A stretch of 64,000 bases of DNA from Limanda limanda (GCF_963576545.1 NC_083655.1:1688922-1752921), one strand, 5' to 3'. Numbered from the stretch's first letter, positions 33,301 through 46,393 are shown. Notes: generated by a model from the sequence alone, not told the origin. Translations and numbers: made by a program.

Positions 33301-35079
33301 TCTTTACCTTCAGCTCTCAGGTTGATAATTGACTCCTTGTTGCCTCCAGTGATGGTGCTGGTGATGCACTTGTATCGGCCCTGGTCCTGAAGCTGCAGCC
33401 CCGTCACCCTGATGGAGGCGTTTCCTCTGGAGATCTGATCTGTGAACAGCGATGTCCGGCCTCTGAAGCGCTCGCTCTGGAGATCAAGCTGGTCTCTGGC
33501 TCTGTAGTAGGAGTGGACATAAGTGTCTCCTGGTTTCACCTGCATCCAGTAAATGACTGGGTCTCTACCAGGCTGGAAACTGCAGGGTAAGATGCAGCTC
33601 TCCTCTAAAACACAGGAGACCTCAACATCTGTGAGACACCGGGTAAAAAAACAACCAGTTCAGGATCAACTGTGGTGAATAGAAGCTTTTTTTTAAAGAG
33701 CAATTAGAGCATTTGCTCACAGACAGATTGTGAATGTAAATATCCTGATGGAACTGTCTGTCTGTTTGGCTGTTGACAGTTAACATACAGTAGTTTCATC
33801 TGAGCTGCTTTCACAGAAACAACCTCCTGCCACACGAGGAATTCAAATGTGTAACGTACATTTACTGTCAAACCAAAAATATGAACTAAAAGAGGCTCAG
33901 ATTCACACCAAGGTGGAAAAGTTGTGTGTTGATCACAGAAATGTTCATTTAGAAAATTGACCTTGAGATTCAGCAAAATCTGAACATTCTTTGTGATGAG
34001 AAGAATTTAGGATCTGGAAATTTAGATGTAAAGAAACATGGACTCACACTGGCCACTGTTGGGATTTTAAATTTTAGGTTGTCTGTTGTGAGACTGTGAA
34101 TTCGTGGCATACAATACACTGTACTTTAACTTGTTCTCAAACTTAACTTTTTATATTAAAGCATATCTCCCTTAGCTTCATTCAACATCACACATAGTTC
34201 AAGCAGCCAGACAGTGACATTGTTTTGGTTTAGTTGTTTCGAATGTTTACACAAACAGAACATACAGCCGATAGAGGAGGAACACAATATTCTTCACTCC
34301 AATGAACAACAACACTGACCCACAAAGCATCAGCTGTGTCAAGGCTGGTCAGGAAGTGAACATTTAGCTTAGCAACCATCAGAGGAGGAGAGAAACGGAG
34401 CTGCTTGTCACTTCCTGATTCCAGAGCCAAGAGGATGGACTACGCCTACCATCAAGAAAGAACAGAGTCTTGACTCCCCTTCATTATGGACCAATCAAAT
34501 TATACCTTCTTTTATAAAATATTACAACCGGCTTCTGTTAGATGCGACTCGTGACTGCCCGGTGCCGCTAGAGGGCCGGGTGTGTGCTTTGGGTGCCCAT
34601 TGTTTTGCTGTAACTTTTCATACCTTTTCATTGCTTCTTAATAAATACTTGAATTAGACCAGACCGGCTCTTCTCATATTTAGGATAAACGAACACGCAA
34701 CGACACCACATAGAGACACATGTGTTTCTACACACACACACTTCAATGTATCTGCATCAGGTCAAGTTCATGATTCAAAAGCACAACTCAGTTCAGTTCT
34801 GTTGATGCTCAAGTTTCAGTGAAGAATAATAGAACTCAACATCTGGTGTGAACTGTTTCACCTCCAGCTCAGTGAGAACATGTTTCTCTATGTTGTTATA
34901 AACCTTCACAATCATTTCTCATGTTTCCTGCTTCGTCTGATGGAAACCAACATGCCTGTACAAAGTACTACGTTCAAACAGAAGCTGTGATTTCTGAGTA
35001 AGATCAGACTTCACATACCTGCTGTGGTGAGAGTCCAGATGTTGAGGATCAACACAACTAGAGACTTGAACGCAGACAT
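29955..35079 (-). CDS. hhla2: HHLA2 (B7-H7)-like immunoglobulin receptor ligand A, complete
   Basis: Type I membrane protein of the B7 family; human HHLA2 binds TMIGD2 and KIR3DL3 and modulates T and NK cells. Exons (minus): 35019-35079 signal peptide (MSAFKSLVVLILNIWTLTTA), 33308-33628 IgV, 30963-31223 IgC, 30486-30785 second V-like Ig, 30105-30205 transmembrane, 29955-30023 tail. They total 1113 nt, 370 residues, all GT-AG in phase. The V domain has VIYWMQVKPGD, VHSYY, FRGRTSLF and GNASIRVTGLQLQDQGRYKC, close to HHLA2 (VHSYYKG, RTSLF, NGNASL). The V-C-V layout also fits. The TM segment is GIVVGVLVVFVAFGAGAALL. The tail is short with no ITIM. Neighbouring cip2a supports orthology with the human 3q13 locus. 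It could be called a generic B7/butyrophilin-like gene. Confidence 0.85.
30276..30313. repeat. (TG)n microsatellite in HHLA2-like A intron
   Basis: Pure dinucleotide run between the TM and third Ig exons. The homologous site in B (47857-47996) is much longer. Confidence 0.95.
32312..33130. mobile_element. Non-autonomous hAT element, copy 2, HHLA2-like A intron 2
   Basis: Same inverted repeats as copy 1, with a perfect 8-bp target duplication CTCTAGAT at 32304-32311 and 33131-33138. The copy in unit B has the same duplication, so the insertion pre-dates the cassette duplication. Confidence 0.93.
34057..34705 (+). mobile_element. Probable solo LTR, HHLA2-like A intron 1
   Basis: Starts TGTTGGG and ends CGACA, flanked by CCAC on both sides (34053-34056, 34706-34709). 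It has a TATA-like TTTTATAAAA and an AATAAA near the 3' end. No internal genes. The orthologous copy in B is 51721-52390. Confidence 0.65.
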
Positions 35080-36664
35080 CTTTCTTTCATTCTGTGAGAA
35101 CTGACATCCTGCATCTATTCCATCTGTGAGAACTGGAAGTGGATAACTGGAAGGAGAGACGGTGAAAACATGCAGAGAAACTGAGGTTCAGAGTCTGAAC
35201 TACAATATCTACATTGTAAATCAAACTGTCCTATGATATAAAGTTCCACTGTAAACATTGTGAAACATTAACCAACTGAAGGGTCAGTGTAAGGTTCAGG
35301 TTGTAAAATTGCAATAAACTCCTCCTTCTTTCCTGAGCGAGAACAGAAGTGACTAACGTTAGCAGAAGGACTCGAAGTCTGATAACAGGTGTTATAAGAT
35401 TCAGTGGCTTTGGTTTTTTAAATATTTATAATTCTAATTCAAACTTCAGACTGTATGTTCTTAACATTTGAAAGTTCACTGCTCTTTGTTAGGGTTATTA
35501 TTATCATGCTATCCTCTTATTGTATCACTGGTATGAAGTGGTTTCAGAATGATGACAAAAAAATATCATTCATCACAATCTTCTGGGACAACACATCGTC
35601 ACAGGCCTCCCTTAAAGTGGCAGTGTGTAGAATCTAGTGACATCTAGTGGTGAAGTGTCGTGTTGCAGCTGAACACCTCTCACTCACCCTCCTCTTCCAA
35701 ACATGACAGAACCTGTGGTAACTTCAGTTTTCATAAGAGCTCAAAGGGTTTAGTTTGTCCAGTCTGGACTCCTACAAGAAACATTGCTGCCTCCATATCT
35801 TCTGTGTATAGTTAGTTAGTTAGATATAAAGTTAAAATAACAGAGTGACACCTAACAAACAATAATATGATAGTTTCAAACATGTTCAATATTACAGAAT
35901 CCTTTAGAATAAATGGAAAACATGAGACCCCACATTAACACCTTCTCCCAAAAGAAACTCACAAATGTTCAAAGTTTAAACTACATTTAACAGTAAAGAT
36001 TATGAAGCTGATGCTTGAAAATGATCAGTGACAAAGACAAACAGTAGAAACTGTCTCAGGTCAGCTCGTGCTGGAGGAGTGAGAAACACACAGGAAGTGT
36101 GGTGATGTTTGTGTGCACACACACACAGAGAGAGGTCTGCTGAACATCACACGTCTCACGTTCACACTGTGATGAACCGATGGACGGTCACAGGGAACCA
36201 CAGAGAAGTGAAGTTAGGACCAGATAGAATATAAGTAAAAGGTTTATAGTTTCCTTTCTTTAATAAAAACTACAATCCGTTAACACACATAATGTGACAT
36301 CTGCAGAACATCATCCAAACACAATCTAATAACTTAGACTATGTTTCATTATTATCATTATTCTCATGACGCATGTAAGAGGACTCTTTACTCGCTGTGA
36401 GCTTCTTCTGTCTTTGTGAATTTGATCTTTGCAGAACAAGAGGTTGTGTCCGTGAGACTGTTTAAGGTCAAAGAAGTGAAAGAGGTTAAAGTGGTTTGTC
36501 TCTGAATTGAAAAACCAAAAGAAATAACTGAAGCTGCAGCCTGAACAACTGTCGATGGATGTTGATGTTGACTGTGGTGGAAAATAAGCAGCTGAGGAAC
36601 AAACTGAACAACAGACTTTTTATTTTGCTGCATTGAGGAATTTCTTTAATGCGACAATATAGGG
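35080..36664. other. Upstream region of HHLA2-like A
   Basis: No gene recognised. It holds a common fish repeat (GGCAGTGTGTAGAATCTAGT at about 35620). An 81-codon open stretch at 36388-36633, conserved in B, is not accepted as a gene. It ends at the unit junction. Confidence 0.5.
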
Positions 36665-39600
36665 GCGAGGAGTCACCCGGATTAATATCTTCATACAATA
36701 ATTTTTAATTTAAAGTTTTAAAAAACTTGAAATTATTCAAGTTTGTTTAAACTGTGTAATTTTGAAGCCAAAGACAATTTCCCTCAATATGCACAATATA
36801 TAACAGTATTTGAACTTTTTTTACACAGCTTCATTTAACATCATTACAAAGTGATTGTGTTGTTGTGTGGATCTGTGTGTTGTGTTGTGTTGTGTGTACC
36901 AACCAGCTCTGCTCCCAGTAGAACTACATGCACCAACATTATATAGACTAAACTTTAACACTTTAACTCTTAACAGAATTCACTGTGCTGAAGTCATCTG
37001 TCTGTGCAATATCAATGGTTCATGTGCAATCCATTCACTGTACATATTTACACTTGATGTATTAGTTTAATTGCAATGATAGTTTCAACAGAATAACAGA
37101 ATATTAAACTCATATTTTAATTGAATTTGTGTGGTTTAAAGAAACATTTAAACTCAGCAGACCTCTATGATTTTATTTTTGTTCTGCATATATTATTATA
37201 ATGCTTACACGCTTGAAAGTCACAGTTTATAAGCAGCATATAATCAATTAAAATATGATTGTAAGCAGATATCAGTGTTTTCGTGTAGATTCCTGCACTG
37301 TTATCTAAATTATAACTGGGGACAAATCCTGTAGAATAATGTGCCGTTAAAATTCTCATTGAATGTTTATATAATGTTTTCAGTTTGTACAGTTTAGTTA
37401 TAGAAGAGAGGTCGGATCACAGACAGTGAATAAAGACAGACAGCTGCCAAAAAGTCAATAACATTTGATTTGTATCGCCAATATTCACAGATCTAAATTT
37501 GTCTCATAGAACTTAACAAGGTGAGACATCTCTGTTCTTAACCCTCAAGAGTAAAAATACATAAAACTAAAGTATAAACCTCAGAGAGCCACATGTGAGG
37601 ATCGGTCCCAGGACTGAGAACATCAGAAATATAAGAATATTTACAACATTGGTTGGAAGAAACCTCGTAGTTAATGAACATCTTGTGAAACAGCTGCAAA
37701 TTTGATCAGATTTTTCTTCTTGTGTGTTTGAATTTAAAAAGTTTTGTTTGGTGGATGAATGAAATCAACTGATAAATAATAAATAATAAATGTATTGATC
37801 AGATGTAGAGTTTCATCACCAGCTCAGTCTTTTCTCCATCAGTACAAAGTATTTCCCATAAATCGGATCCTTTGGACGACGTGTTGTTCACACTTTGTGT
37901 TTGGTCACCGTGACAACAGCCTGGTGCACAGCTCCATGAAGAGATGATGGTCTCACTCTGCTGCACAGGAAGTGACCTCAGAGCTTCAACATCTGCTGGA
38001 CAGATGTTAGAGCAGCGTGTTCATGAACATGGCGTCACAGTCACATGTTACACTGACACACGCGTGTTGAGGATCATCACAAAGTCACATGATGACCTCT
38101 CCACACAGTGAGAACTGGAGCCTGTCAGGAACTGACTCTGTCAAACATTTCTGATCCTGAAGTCACAAAGAACTGAGACGGGCTTGAACAGGAAGTGACA
38201 TCATCATGTTGAGACAAGTGTCTCCACAAAATAACACAAACTGTTCAACACAACAGGCCCAACATGTCCCCTGTCTTCAGGACATCATCTCTCAGACACT
38301 TTCTGTCCCTTGTCTCTGCTGGGAACCTCCCATCATCACTTATTTCCCAGCATGCAGCTGTTCCCAGAGGCTGCTACAGTCTCCCCCTGGTGGTTGTTCT
38401 GAGGTGGTGCTCGAGAACACGCAACAAGAATCTTCATCTACGTTTGTATAAAACGTCCTCGGCTCAGTTTTCTATTAAATCTGGTAAAATGTTTATGAAA
38501 CTGTTTCCTCAGAGACTTAAAGATGCTCTGCTCTTCATCGACTCTTCTTCATACTGTAAATGTCTCATTCACTTTTCTTCTGCTTGTTTTCATTATGTCA
38601 AACTGGTGATTTTGTTCTTTTACCTGCACCAAGGACGAGATGTTTCCACCAGTTTGTTTGAAGAGGAAAGAAACGCTGAGTCATGATTCCAGTGAAGTCG
38701 GTGGAAGGATGTTTTTTTTTTTTTAGAACTTTATTGAAGAGAAACACAAACATTCCTTGACAACATCACAAATTATATATGACAGACTGATTACTGAAAA
38801 ATAATAAAGAAATAAGTGGACAGTTAAGACATTCCATCGTACCACAGGATTCAGTTATATGCAATAGGTAGCCACCTCCTCACAGAAACACCAGACCTTA
38901 ATTGTAATTGAGCAGTTAAAGCCTCCATTCCATACACCTCCCTCAGCTTCTGGTTCCACTGTGCCACGGTAGGTGGCTGTGGATTCAACCATTTTATTGT
39001 CACCATTTTCCTAGCAGTCATCAAGAGTATATGTAACACGTGCTCTTGGTCTCTTGTGTACATGCCTTCAGGAGTTAGATCGAAAAGAAACTGACTTGGG
39101 GTGAATAGTATATTAATTCCCAAAACTTTATCTATCTCGCTCTTTATGGTGGAAGGATGTTTATTGAGCATTAAAGCAGAGACAAGTAGAAACAGAACTC
39201 TTCTCTCTGAGATGTTTTTCTTCTCGTTACATCTGGTTTGTCACAGAGGAAATGATCCATGTGTTTGACTCATAGACTGAATATAAAGGCTTTGACTGGG
39301 ATGTGCTGCTGTTATACTGCAGCGCCACCTTTGGGTCAAAAGTAGAAAAGCCACCACCGCTCAGCACCTGATGCAGAAATGAAAACGTTCCATTTTTAAG
39401 TCCAGAGTTTTGATCTTTTGTGTCACTGACAAAACTCTGATTTTGAACTCAAAGTGATTTGATTGTGTTGAACTTTGTGTTGAACTAAATCAATTTGTGA
39501 CGTGAATCCAGGAACTTTAAGATCATAAACAAACAGAATGTGGTTCTACACACATGGAGACAGACTGAGGGACAAAGGTGGAACAGAATAAAGGAAACTT

Positions 39601-40006
39601 AAACACATATATGTGACTCTTTATAGAGGGGTTATATATTCTGCTTGTGTTGTGTCATTTCAATAAAAAACATTCTTCATGTTAATAAACACAATCGGTG
39701 TGGAGGGCCATCTAGTGGTGAAGTTACATATTACAACAGCCTCCTCTGGAGCTCTGTCTCCACTCTGCCTCCCAGCAACAAGGCCCAGTAAGAGCCGCTC
39801 TACACACAAGCTGCTGCTGCTTCAGCCTCTGGATCCTCAGGACACAGCTCAGCCTCCGTCCACACACACTGTCCTCTTCACACTCAGATCCACTAAGACA
39901 TGTTCTCCCACCTGTTGAGAGAAGAAGACATCAGTGTCACAGAGACTCACTTCATCAGCTGTGAGTCAGTGATGCAGCTCATCCAGTAGAAAGAGCAGCA
40001 GGGACT
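36665..40006. other. Unit B distal non-coding region
   Basis: Homologous to 16555-19441 apart from the private LINE and deletions. No gene recognised. Confidence 0.5.
38714..39147 (-). mobile_element. 5'-truncated LINE (L1/Tx1-like), private to unit B
   Basis: A poly(T) on the plus strand (from about 38712) marks the 3' end of a minus-strand element. The flank GGTGGAAGGATGT is duplicated at about 38700 and 39148. The minus strand encodes a LINE ORF2 C-terminal remnant (ARKMVTIKWLNPQPPTVAQW) ending at 38851. A and C lack the insertion. Confidence 0.85.
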
Positions 40007-40196
40007 TCAGTCCTGTTCAGAGGTGGAGCAGCTTCCTCTCTGCTTCATGTTCACGTGTTGGAATGAACACGCTAAGAGCTCAGTGTGTGTCCTCTGCATG
40101 TCAAAGTGCAGAGTGGACACCTGAGAGGTGGATTTACTGCTGTTACAGGTGAAGACATGTTTCACTGTGTGTTGATGAACATCTGCTTCTGCCAAA
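40007..40196 (-). CDS. Candidate terminal exon of NLR B
   Basis: Orthologue of 19442-19631, same acceptor, phase and stop. One substitution (Ser to Ala in the third codon of the segment) separates it from A. Confidence 0.3.
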
Positions 40197-41100
40197 CTGG
40201 GACCAGATGAGACTGATGGACCTCAGCAGAGGTTCTGCTCTGTAGAAAGAGATCCTGGTTACCATGGTGATGAGGAGAGGCTTCAGTCCCACTGATCTCA
40301 GAGCTGTGACAAAGATCCACCTGATCAGTTCTTCACTGATGAAGTGAGAGGACAAACTGTCTCAGATCAGATGAAGACGTCTCTGTCCCTCGTGTGAGGC
40401 TGTCAGCTGTGGTCCAGCTTCACTTCCTGTTCACATGAAAACAACAACAACTGTCGTCTTCACGTCAACTCAATCACATGATCCCAAGCAGCTTGTGGCT
40501 CGTCTGATTGGCCGACTGTTGTCTCTCTGTGTCTCTGTCCAATCCTGACGTCTGTCCTCATTGTCCTCTCACAGCTTCACTGAGGAAACACTGAGGCCTG
40601 AACTACGAAGACACTTCAACATGTCCAGGAGATCTTTCTGAGATCAGCTCAACTGAACCTGACAGACACAGTCAGGCTAAGAGGTCACATGACGCTGGTT
40701 ATCAACTCGTTAAGTTAACTCAGGTTTTCCTCATCGAGATCTGAGCGTGCACATAAAAGGGGCGGGGTCTACTGTGTATGACCAATCACAGACATGGACA
40801 CTTTGACTGACAGCAGAGCCTCATATTTCACAACCAGGATCAAACTGTTCATAATAAAAATCAGAGGAGAACAAACACATGATCCAGAATAAAAGAAACT
40901 CAGTCACAGCTGCTAAATGCAGGAAGAACAGCTGGTAAAACATCTGGGATCGTGTCAATGTGTAAGGTACAGCGCCCCCTGGTGGCATTTGGTATAAATA
41001 TATTACGTGACCACGACATAATAACGTGTGAACGAGATAAATAACTCGAGGCCACAAAATCTGAATCTGTTGTTTACTAACAAGACGAGTGGAAGAGAAG

Positions 41101-41650
41101 AAGACACACAACTGTCTCTGAGGACACAAACTTTATCAGAGGACACACACTGTCTCACTGTCTTTGAGAACACACACTGACTCTGAGGGCACACACTTTA
41201 TCAGAGGACACACACTGTCTCACTGACTCTTGAGGACACAAACTTTCTCACTGACTCTGAGGACACACACTTTATCAGAGGACACACACTGTCTCACTGA
41301 CTCTTACGACACACACTATCTCTGAGGAGTGAGGACACACACTGTCTCACTGTCTCTGAGGACACACACTGTCTCTGAGGACACACACTGTCTCACTGAC
41401 TCTGACGACACAAACTTTCTGACTGACTCTGAGGACACACACTTTATCAGAGGACACACACTGTCTCACTGACTCTGAGGACACACACTGTCTCACTGAC
41501 TCTGAGGACACACACTGTCTCACTGACTCTGAGGACAAAAACTGTCTCACTGACCCTGAGGACAAACACTGTCTCATTGTCTCTGCGGAAAAACACTGTC
41601 TCATTGTCTCTAAGGACACACACTGTCTCACTGTCTCTGAGGACACACAC
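41101..41650. repeat. 27-bp minisatellite, unit B
   Basis: About half the length of the unit A array, same repeat unit, uninterrupted. It contains additional TTTATCAGAGGACAC variants also present in C. Confidence 0.93.
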
Positions 41651-42088
41651 ATGGACCTGTCTTCAGGAAGCTGAATGAGGTCATCTGGTGTTTTGGTGAC
41701 AGGATGAGTCTGGAGACATTGAGATGTTCTGGGTGAGTTAGAGATCAACTGACCAACCAGACGTTGATTTAAACTTCCCTTATCCGTCCCTTTAAGGAGA
41801 GTGTGCACCACACAACAGTGTAGAGTCACTGTGGTCAGTGGGCGGAGCTTCTATACGGGTTGATCTCCATCTTAACCTGGAGCAGGTTAGCCGTTCATCA
41901 GAAGTTACCATGGTGATTTACCTCGTTAAGAAGTGGACGAGCTTCGTAGGACTGAAAAAACTAAACCTGAAGTTAACCTGATAACCACAAATCCTGCTTG
42001 GTAGCACAGACCCTGGATCTGTGATACTGACTGTGTTTAGTAAAATACTGATGAAAGCAGCGTGGACTGACTCCACCCATCTACTGAC

Positions 42089-42262
42089 CTCAGAGTCTCC
42101 AGTCCACAGGTTGGACTCTGCTGTAGATCAAGCAGCTCCTTCACTCCTGAGTCCTGCAGCTTGTTGTTACTCAGATCCAGTTCTCTCAGATGAGAGGGGT
42201 TTGACCTCAGAGATGAAGCCAGAGAAGAACAGCTGATCTCTGACAGACTGCAGTGATACAAC
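42089..42262 (-). CDS. NLR B LRR3 exon
   Basis: 174 bp, phase 2-2. [20 protein letters not shown], then [10 protein letters not shown]. Its homologue in A is the 3' half of the fused exon. Confidence 0.88.
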
Positions 42263-44038
42263 CTGGATAAAGAATAAAACTTAACTGTAAATTAAACTGA
42301 GTTCATATGTGAAAATAACAGACACATATTCATGTCAGCACAGACTCATAACATGGACGATAAATATGAAATCAGACATGTTGGACTAAAAACGAGTCCT
42401 GATTCAGTACAAATAGATTATTTGGACCCGGTCTCTGTCCTGCAGAACAGTTTAGGAAATCCAGAACTTAACTTAGTGTTTGAACAAGTAGATGAATATT
42501 TAAAATGTCACAGATCAATTAATGAATGGATTCAAGTTATGTATGCAGTGGAATTATGTTAAATTAGGATTAAGTAAAATAAATTGTGAATAAATGCTGT
42601 ATTATAGATATGAGATCTACAAAAGTCAGACAGTGAACTGACCGCAGAGTCTCCAGACGACAGGTTGGACTCTGTAGAAAACCACACAGCTCCTTCACTC
42701 CTGAGTCCTCCAGGACGTTGATACTCAGATCCAGTTCTCTCAGATGAGAGGGGTTTGACCTCAGAGCTGAAGCCAGAGAAGAACAACTGATCTCTGTCAG
42801 TCTGCAGTACTTCAACCTGGATAAAGAAATATGAATATTAGAATGTGTCCTCCTGTTGTTGTGGATCGTCATCATGTCAACACAGACTCTCAACATGCTG
42901 CTGACCTCAGTCCAGTCTGTGACCTGAAGATAAATATCAGATCAGACATGTTGGACCATTGTTTCATTCATCAGCTTCTTCTCTGTGTGTTGGTCACTGA
43001 GCAGGTTTGTGTAATTAAACACTGTTTAAAGTAGGGACGGCTCCTGATGTCACTTCCTGTTTGTTTCTATACTTATCAACTGTCCAACGTGTTTCAATAA
43101 GAATGTGTCTTATTTTGAAAACCTGAGGAGGACAAGTGCTCGGCATCAGTCCACATGTTATTTCCTGACACTTTCTCAGTGATCAGGAGCAGGTGAGTGC
43201 AGGTGAATGGAGTTGATGAGGTGGACGTGACTGACAGGCTGGGTGAGGGACAGATGACTGAGGGACAGTGAGCAGAGCAGAACTGAGACAAGTTAAATAA
43301 ATAATGACCCAATAAGAAAGAAAGTCTGAAAAGTGAAGAAGGATTTAAGGACCTCAGAGTCTCCAGTCGACAGTTTGGACTCTCCAGTCCAGAACACAGC
43401 AGCTTCACTCCTGAATCCTGCAGCTTGTTGTCAGTCAGATTCAGTTCTCTCAGATGTGAGGGGTTTGACTTCAGAGCTGAGGCCACGACTTCACAGTGAG
43501 TCTCTGAGAGTTCACAACCACCGAGTCTGTAATTAAAGAAAATATCTGTTAGAATAAAATCAGAAAACACAACATTCATACAAGTGGTGATCATGTGACC
43601 CTCACCCTGGTAAATCCCCTCTTCGTTAAAAACTCCTCAAGAGAATCCTTTCAGATTTGGTTCAAGCGTTCATTCAGACTGACAGAGGAACTCATTGGAT
43701 TCAGGTGCTCAAAGGTCAAAGGTCATGGTTAAACAACATGTTCATGGCCTCTGTAAGTATCAAGTCTGTCTTTATGGGATTTCTTCACATTTTGAATCAA
43801 AGATGAACTGATTAGATTTCAGTGGTCAGGGTCAAAGGTTACAGTGACCTCAAATTATTGTGAATTTAACATGTCAGGGACCTGGAGAGACGGACACTGC
43901 ACTGGTTGGTGGTGGAGGACAAACGCAGGCTGGGAAATCACACACACTCACACACACTCACACACTCACACACTCACACACTCACACACTCACACACTCA
44001 CACTCACACTCACACTCACGCTCACGCTCACGCTCACA

Positions 44039-44094
<56 letters not shown>

Positions 44095-46393
44095 ATAAGA
44101 ATAGTAGCCAGTAGTCTTCCTCAGTATTTTCCTGACTCATGAGGAGACATGTTATTGATCATGTCTGGACTCACCGAGCCTTCCTGCAGTTCCTCACAGC
44201 TGGGATCAGTCTCTGTCGACCTTGGACTGATGTGTTGAACTCCTCCAGGTCCAACTCATCCAGAACCTCTGACATCTGCAGCATGTAGGCCAGAGCTGAG
44301 CAGTGGATCTCAGAGAGTTCCTCCTTTGATTTGTTCTCTGACGTCAGGAACTGTTTCATCTTCTGATGAACTGAGTGGTCGTTCATCTCAGTCAGACAGT
44401 GGAAGATGTTGATGCTTCTGTCAGGAGAAATGTCATCACTCTTCATCTCCTTCAGGTTGTTGATGACTCTCTGGATGATCTCTGCATTGTTCTCTGTCCG
44501 ACCCAGCAGGTCTCCTAAGACTCTATGGTTGGACTCCAGACTGAGGCCGTGAAGGAAGCGAACAAACAGGTCCAGATGACCATTCCTACTGGTGAGGGAT
44601 TTCTTCATGGTTCTCTTCAGGAGGTCATCCAGGGAGAAGGTACTGTCTGTGTCCCAATATGTTCCCAAGAAGTTGTTGAGTTCTTCTGTGTTCCTCTCGG
44701 TGTAACAGTGTAACATGTAGACTGCAGCCAGAAACTCCTGAATGCTTCGATGAACAAAGCAGTAGACTGATTTCTGGAAGATCACACACTCTCTTCTGAA
44801 GATCTCAGTACAAACTCCTGAGTACACCGAGGCCTCTGTGACATAAAGACCACACCGCTCCAGGTCTTCTTGGTAGAACATGATGTTTCCTTCCTCCAGA
44901 TGTTTAAGTGCCAGCCTCCCCAGCTTCAGGAGAACGTCCCTGTCAGCCTCCGTCAGCTGCTGTGGAGTCGTCTCATGTCCCTCACCGTACTTGTTGTTCT
45001 TCCTCTTTGTCTGAACCAGCAGGAAGTGTGAGTACAGGTCAGTCAGGGTCTTGGGCAGCTCTCCTCTCTGGTCTGTGGTCAACATGTGCTCCAGAACTGT
45101 AGCACTGATCCAGCAGAAGACTGGGATTTGACACATGATGTGGAGGCTCCTGGACGTCTTGATGTGTGAGATGATTCTGCTGCACAGCTCTTCATCACTG
45201 AATCTCCTCCTGAAGTACTCCTCCTTCTGGGCGTCAGTGAAGCCTCGTACTTCTGTGACCCTGTCAACACATGCAGGAGGGATCTGATTGGCCGCCGCAG
45301 GTCTGGAGGTTATCCAGACGAGAGCCGAGGGAAGCAGATTCCCCCGGATGAGGTTTGTCAGCAGCACGTTGACTGATGACCTCTGTGTGACCTCAGACAC
45401 AAGCTCCCTGTGGTTGAAGTCCAGAGAAGGTCTGCTTTCATCCAGGCCGTCAAAGATGAACAAAGGTTTACAGACAGTGAGCGTCTCTGCCGTGAGCTTC
45501 TGTAACGCTGGATGGAAAACACGGAGCAGCGTGAGGAGACTGTGCTGCTGGTCCTTCACCAGGTTCAGCTCCCTGAACGAAAGCACAGTCAGCAGACCCA
45601 CATCCTGGTTCTCTAAACCCTCTGCCCAGTCCAGAGTGAACTTCTGCACCGAGAAGGTTTTTCCAACGCCAGCGACGCCGTTGGTCAGGACGACTCTGAT
45701 GCGTCTCTGCTGGTCAGTGGAGGCTTTAAAGATGTCGTGGCACTTGATGGGAGTGTCGTGGAGGATCTTCATCTTGGAAGCCATCTCAAGCTGCCTCACC
45801 TCATGTTGAGTATTAACCTGTTCCTCTGTGATGTAGAGCTCAGTGTAGATCCTGTTGAGGAGGGTTCTACTTCCTGTTTCATCACTTCCTTCAGTCACAT
45901 GTTCACATCTCGCCCTCAGACTGAGCTTATGTTCATCTAAAACCTCCTGCAGACCACGATCTGCTGAAAGACAAGAAACAATGTCAGAGACAGAGAATCT
46001 GAGAATCTGCTGATTGTTTTCATCAGATACAGAAAAACTACAGAAAATAAAAGCTTTTAACTTTGTGCTTTTCTAACGATGTTAAATGTTGATGCTGTTT
46101 GAAGGAACAAAATAAAACCACATGTGCTGTTGTCAGAAGTGAAGACATCAGCAGACACATGTACAGTGCTGCTCTGACCGGCTGTCTGACCTCCAGCTCC
46201 TGTTCTGGATCTTTGTCCACACTGGGGACAGGAGGAGTCTCCTGAAGAACCAGACTGGTCCCAGTATGAGGTGATGCACTGTCTGCAGAACCAGTGTCCA
46301 CAGCTGGTGGAGACTGGATCCTTCAGGACGTCCTGACACGAAGCACAGCAGGACGACTGCTCCTCCTCAGAAACATGACTCCTCTTCCTCTCC
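42089..46393 (-). CDS. NLR (NLRC3-like) gene B: RING, FISNA-NACHT, 3 LRR exons
   Basis: Paralogue of NLR A. Exons (minus): RING 46165-46393, FISNA-NACHT 44175-45963, LRR1 43353-43526, LRR2 42643-42816, LRR3 42089-42262; all are open and phase-compatible. The RING ([20 protein letters not shown]) has the same cysteine spacing. Walker A is the standard GVAGVGKT at 45656-45679. The repeat-exon array of A is missing; only a fragment of one repeat exon survives (46836-46899), so how the mRNA begins is unknown. It may start in another exon or be a 5'-damaged copy, although no stop is seen in the remaining exons. Confidence 0.75.
42643..42816 (-). CDS. NLR B LRR2 exon
   Basis: 174 bp, phase 2-2. 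[20 protein letters not shown], then [10 protein letters not shown]. Absent as a separate exon in A. Confidence 0.88.
43353..43526 (-). CDS. NLR B LRR1 exon
   Basis: 174 bp. [20 protein letters not shown], then [16 protein letters not shown]. Directly follows the NACHT exon as in A. Confidence 0.9.
43940..44092. repeat. CACACT/CA microsatellite in NLR B intron
   Basis: Compound (CACACT)n-(CA)n run shortly 3' of the NACHT exon on the minus strand. Unit A has only a short CA run here. Confidence 0.95.
44175..45963 (-). CDS. NLR B FISNA-NACHT exon
   Basis: 1789 bp, same frame as A but three codons shorter (gap after LYITEEQ). Canonical Walker A, and Walker [10 protein letters not shown]. The central part is nearly identical to A while the FISNA end and the C-terminal third carry most substitutions. 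Confidence 0.93.
46165..46393 (-). CDS. NLR B RING-finger exon
   Basis: 229 bp, enters in phase 2 and has the same donor as A. All C3HC4 ligands are present. Confidence 0.85.

Larger units (their letters stand above)
16555..36664. repeat. Segmental duplication unit A
   Basis: First of three tandem copies. Homology to units B and C starts at GCGAGGAGTCAC. It contains the HHLA2-like gene A (29955-35079) and NLR A (22681-29261), plus non-coding flanks conserved in B and C. Relative to B it has an expanded minisatellite, a private element at 21555-22201, a 12-exon repeat array and a fused LRR exon. It lacks about 275 bp that B (39240-39515) and C (58155-58430) share. Confidence 0.93.

Noticed and set aside
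36388..36633. 81-codon minus-strand open stretch conserved at 55300-55545
   Set aside because: Low-complexity S/T/Q composition, amino-acid-changing differences between copies, and position at a unit junction; conservation is explained by the duplication.
42332..42562. 76-codon plus-strand open stretch in the LRR2-LRR3 intron, also in C (62293-62523)
   Set aside because: Antisense within an intron of the NLR, absent from A through the exon fusion, no domain.
3092..44092. CRISPR array or tRNA/rRNA genes
   Set aside because: All tandem repeats seen are micro- or minisatellites or exon repeats; no spacer-repeat structure, and no tRNA cloverleaf beyond the SINE B-box.
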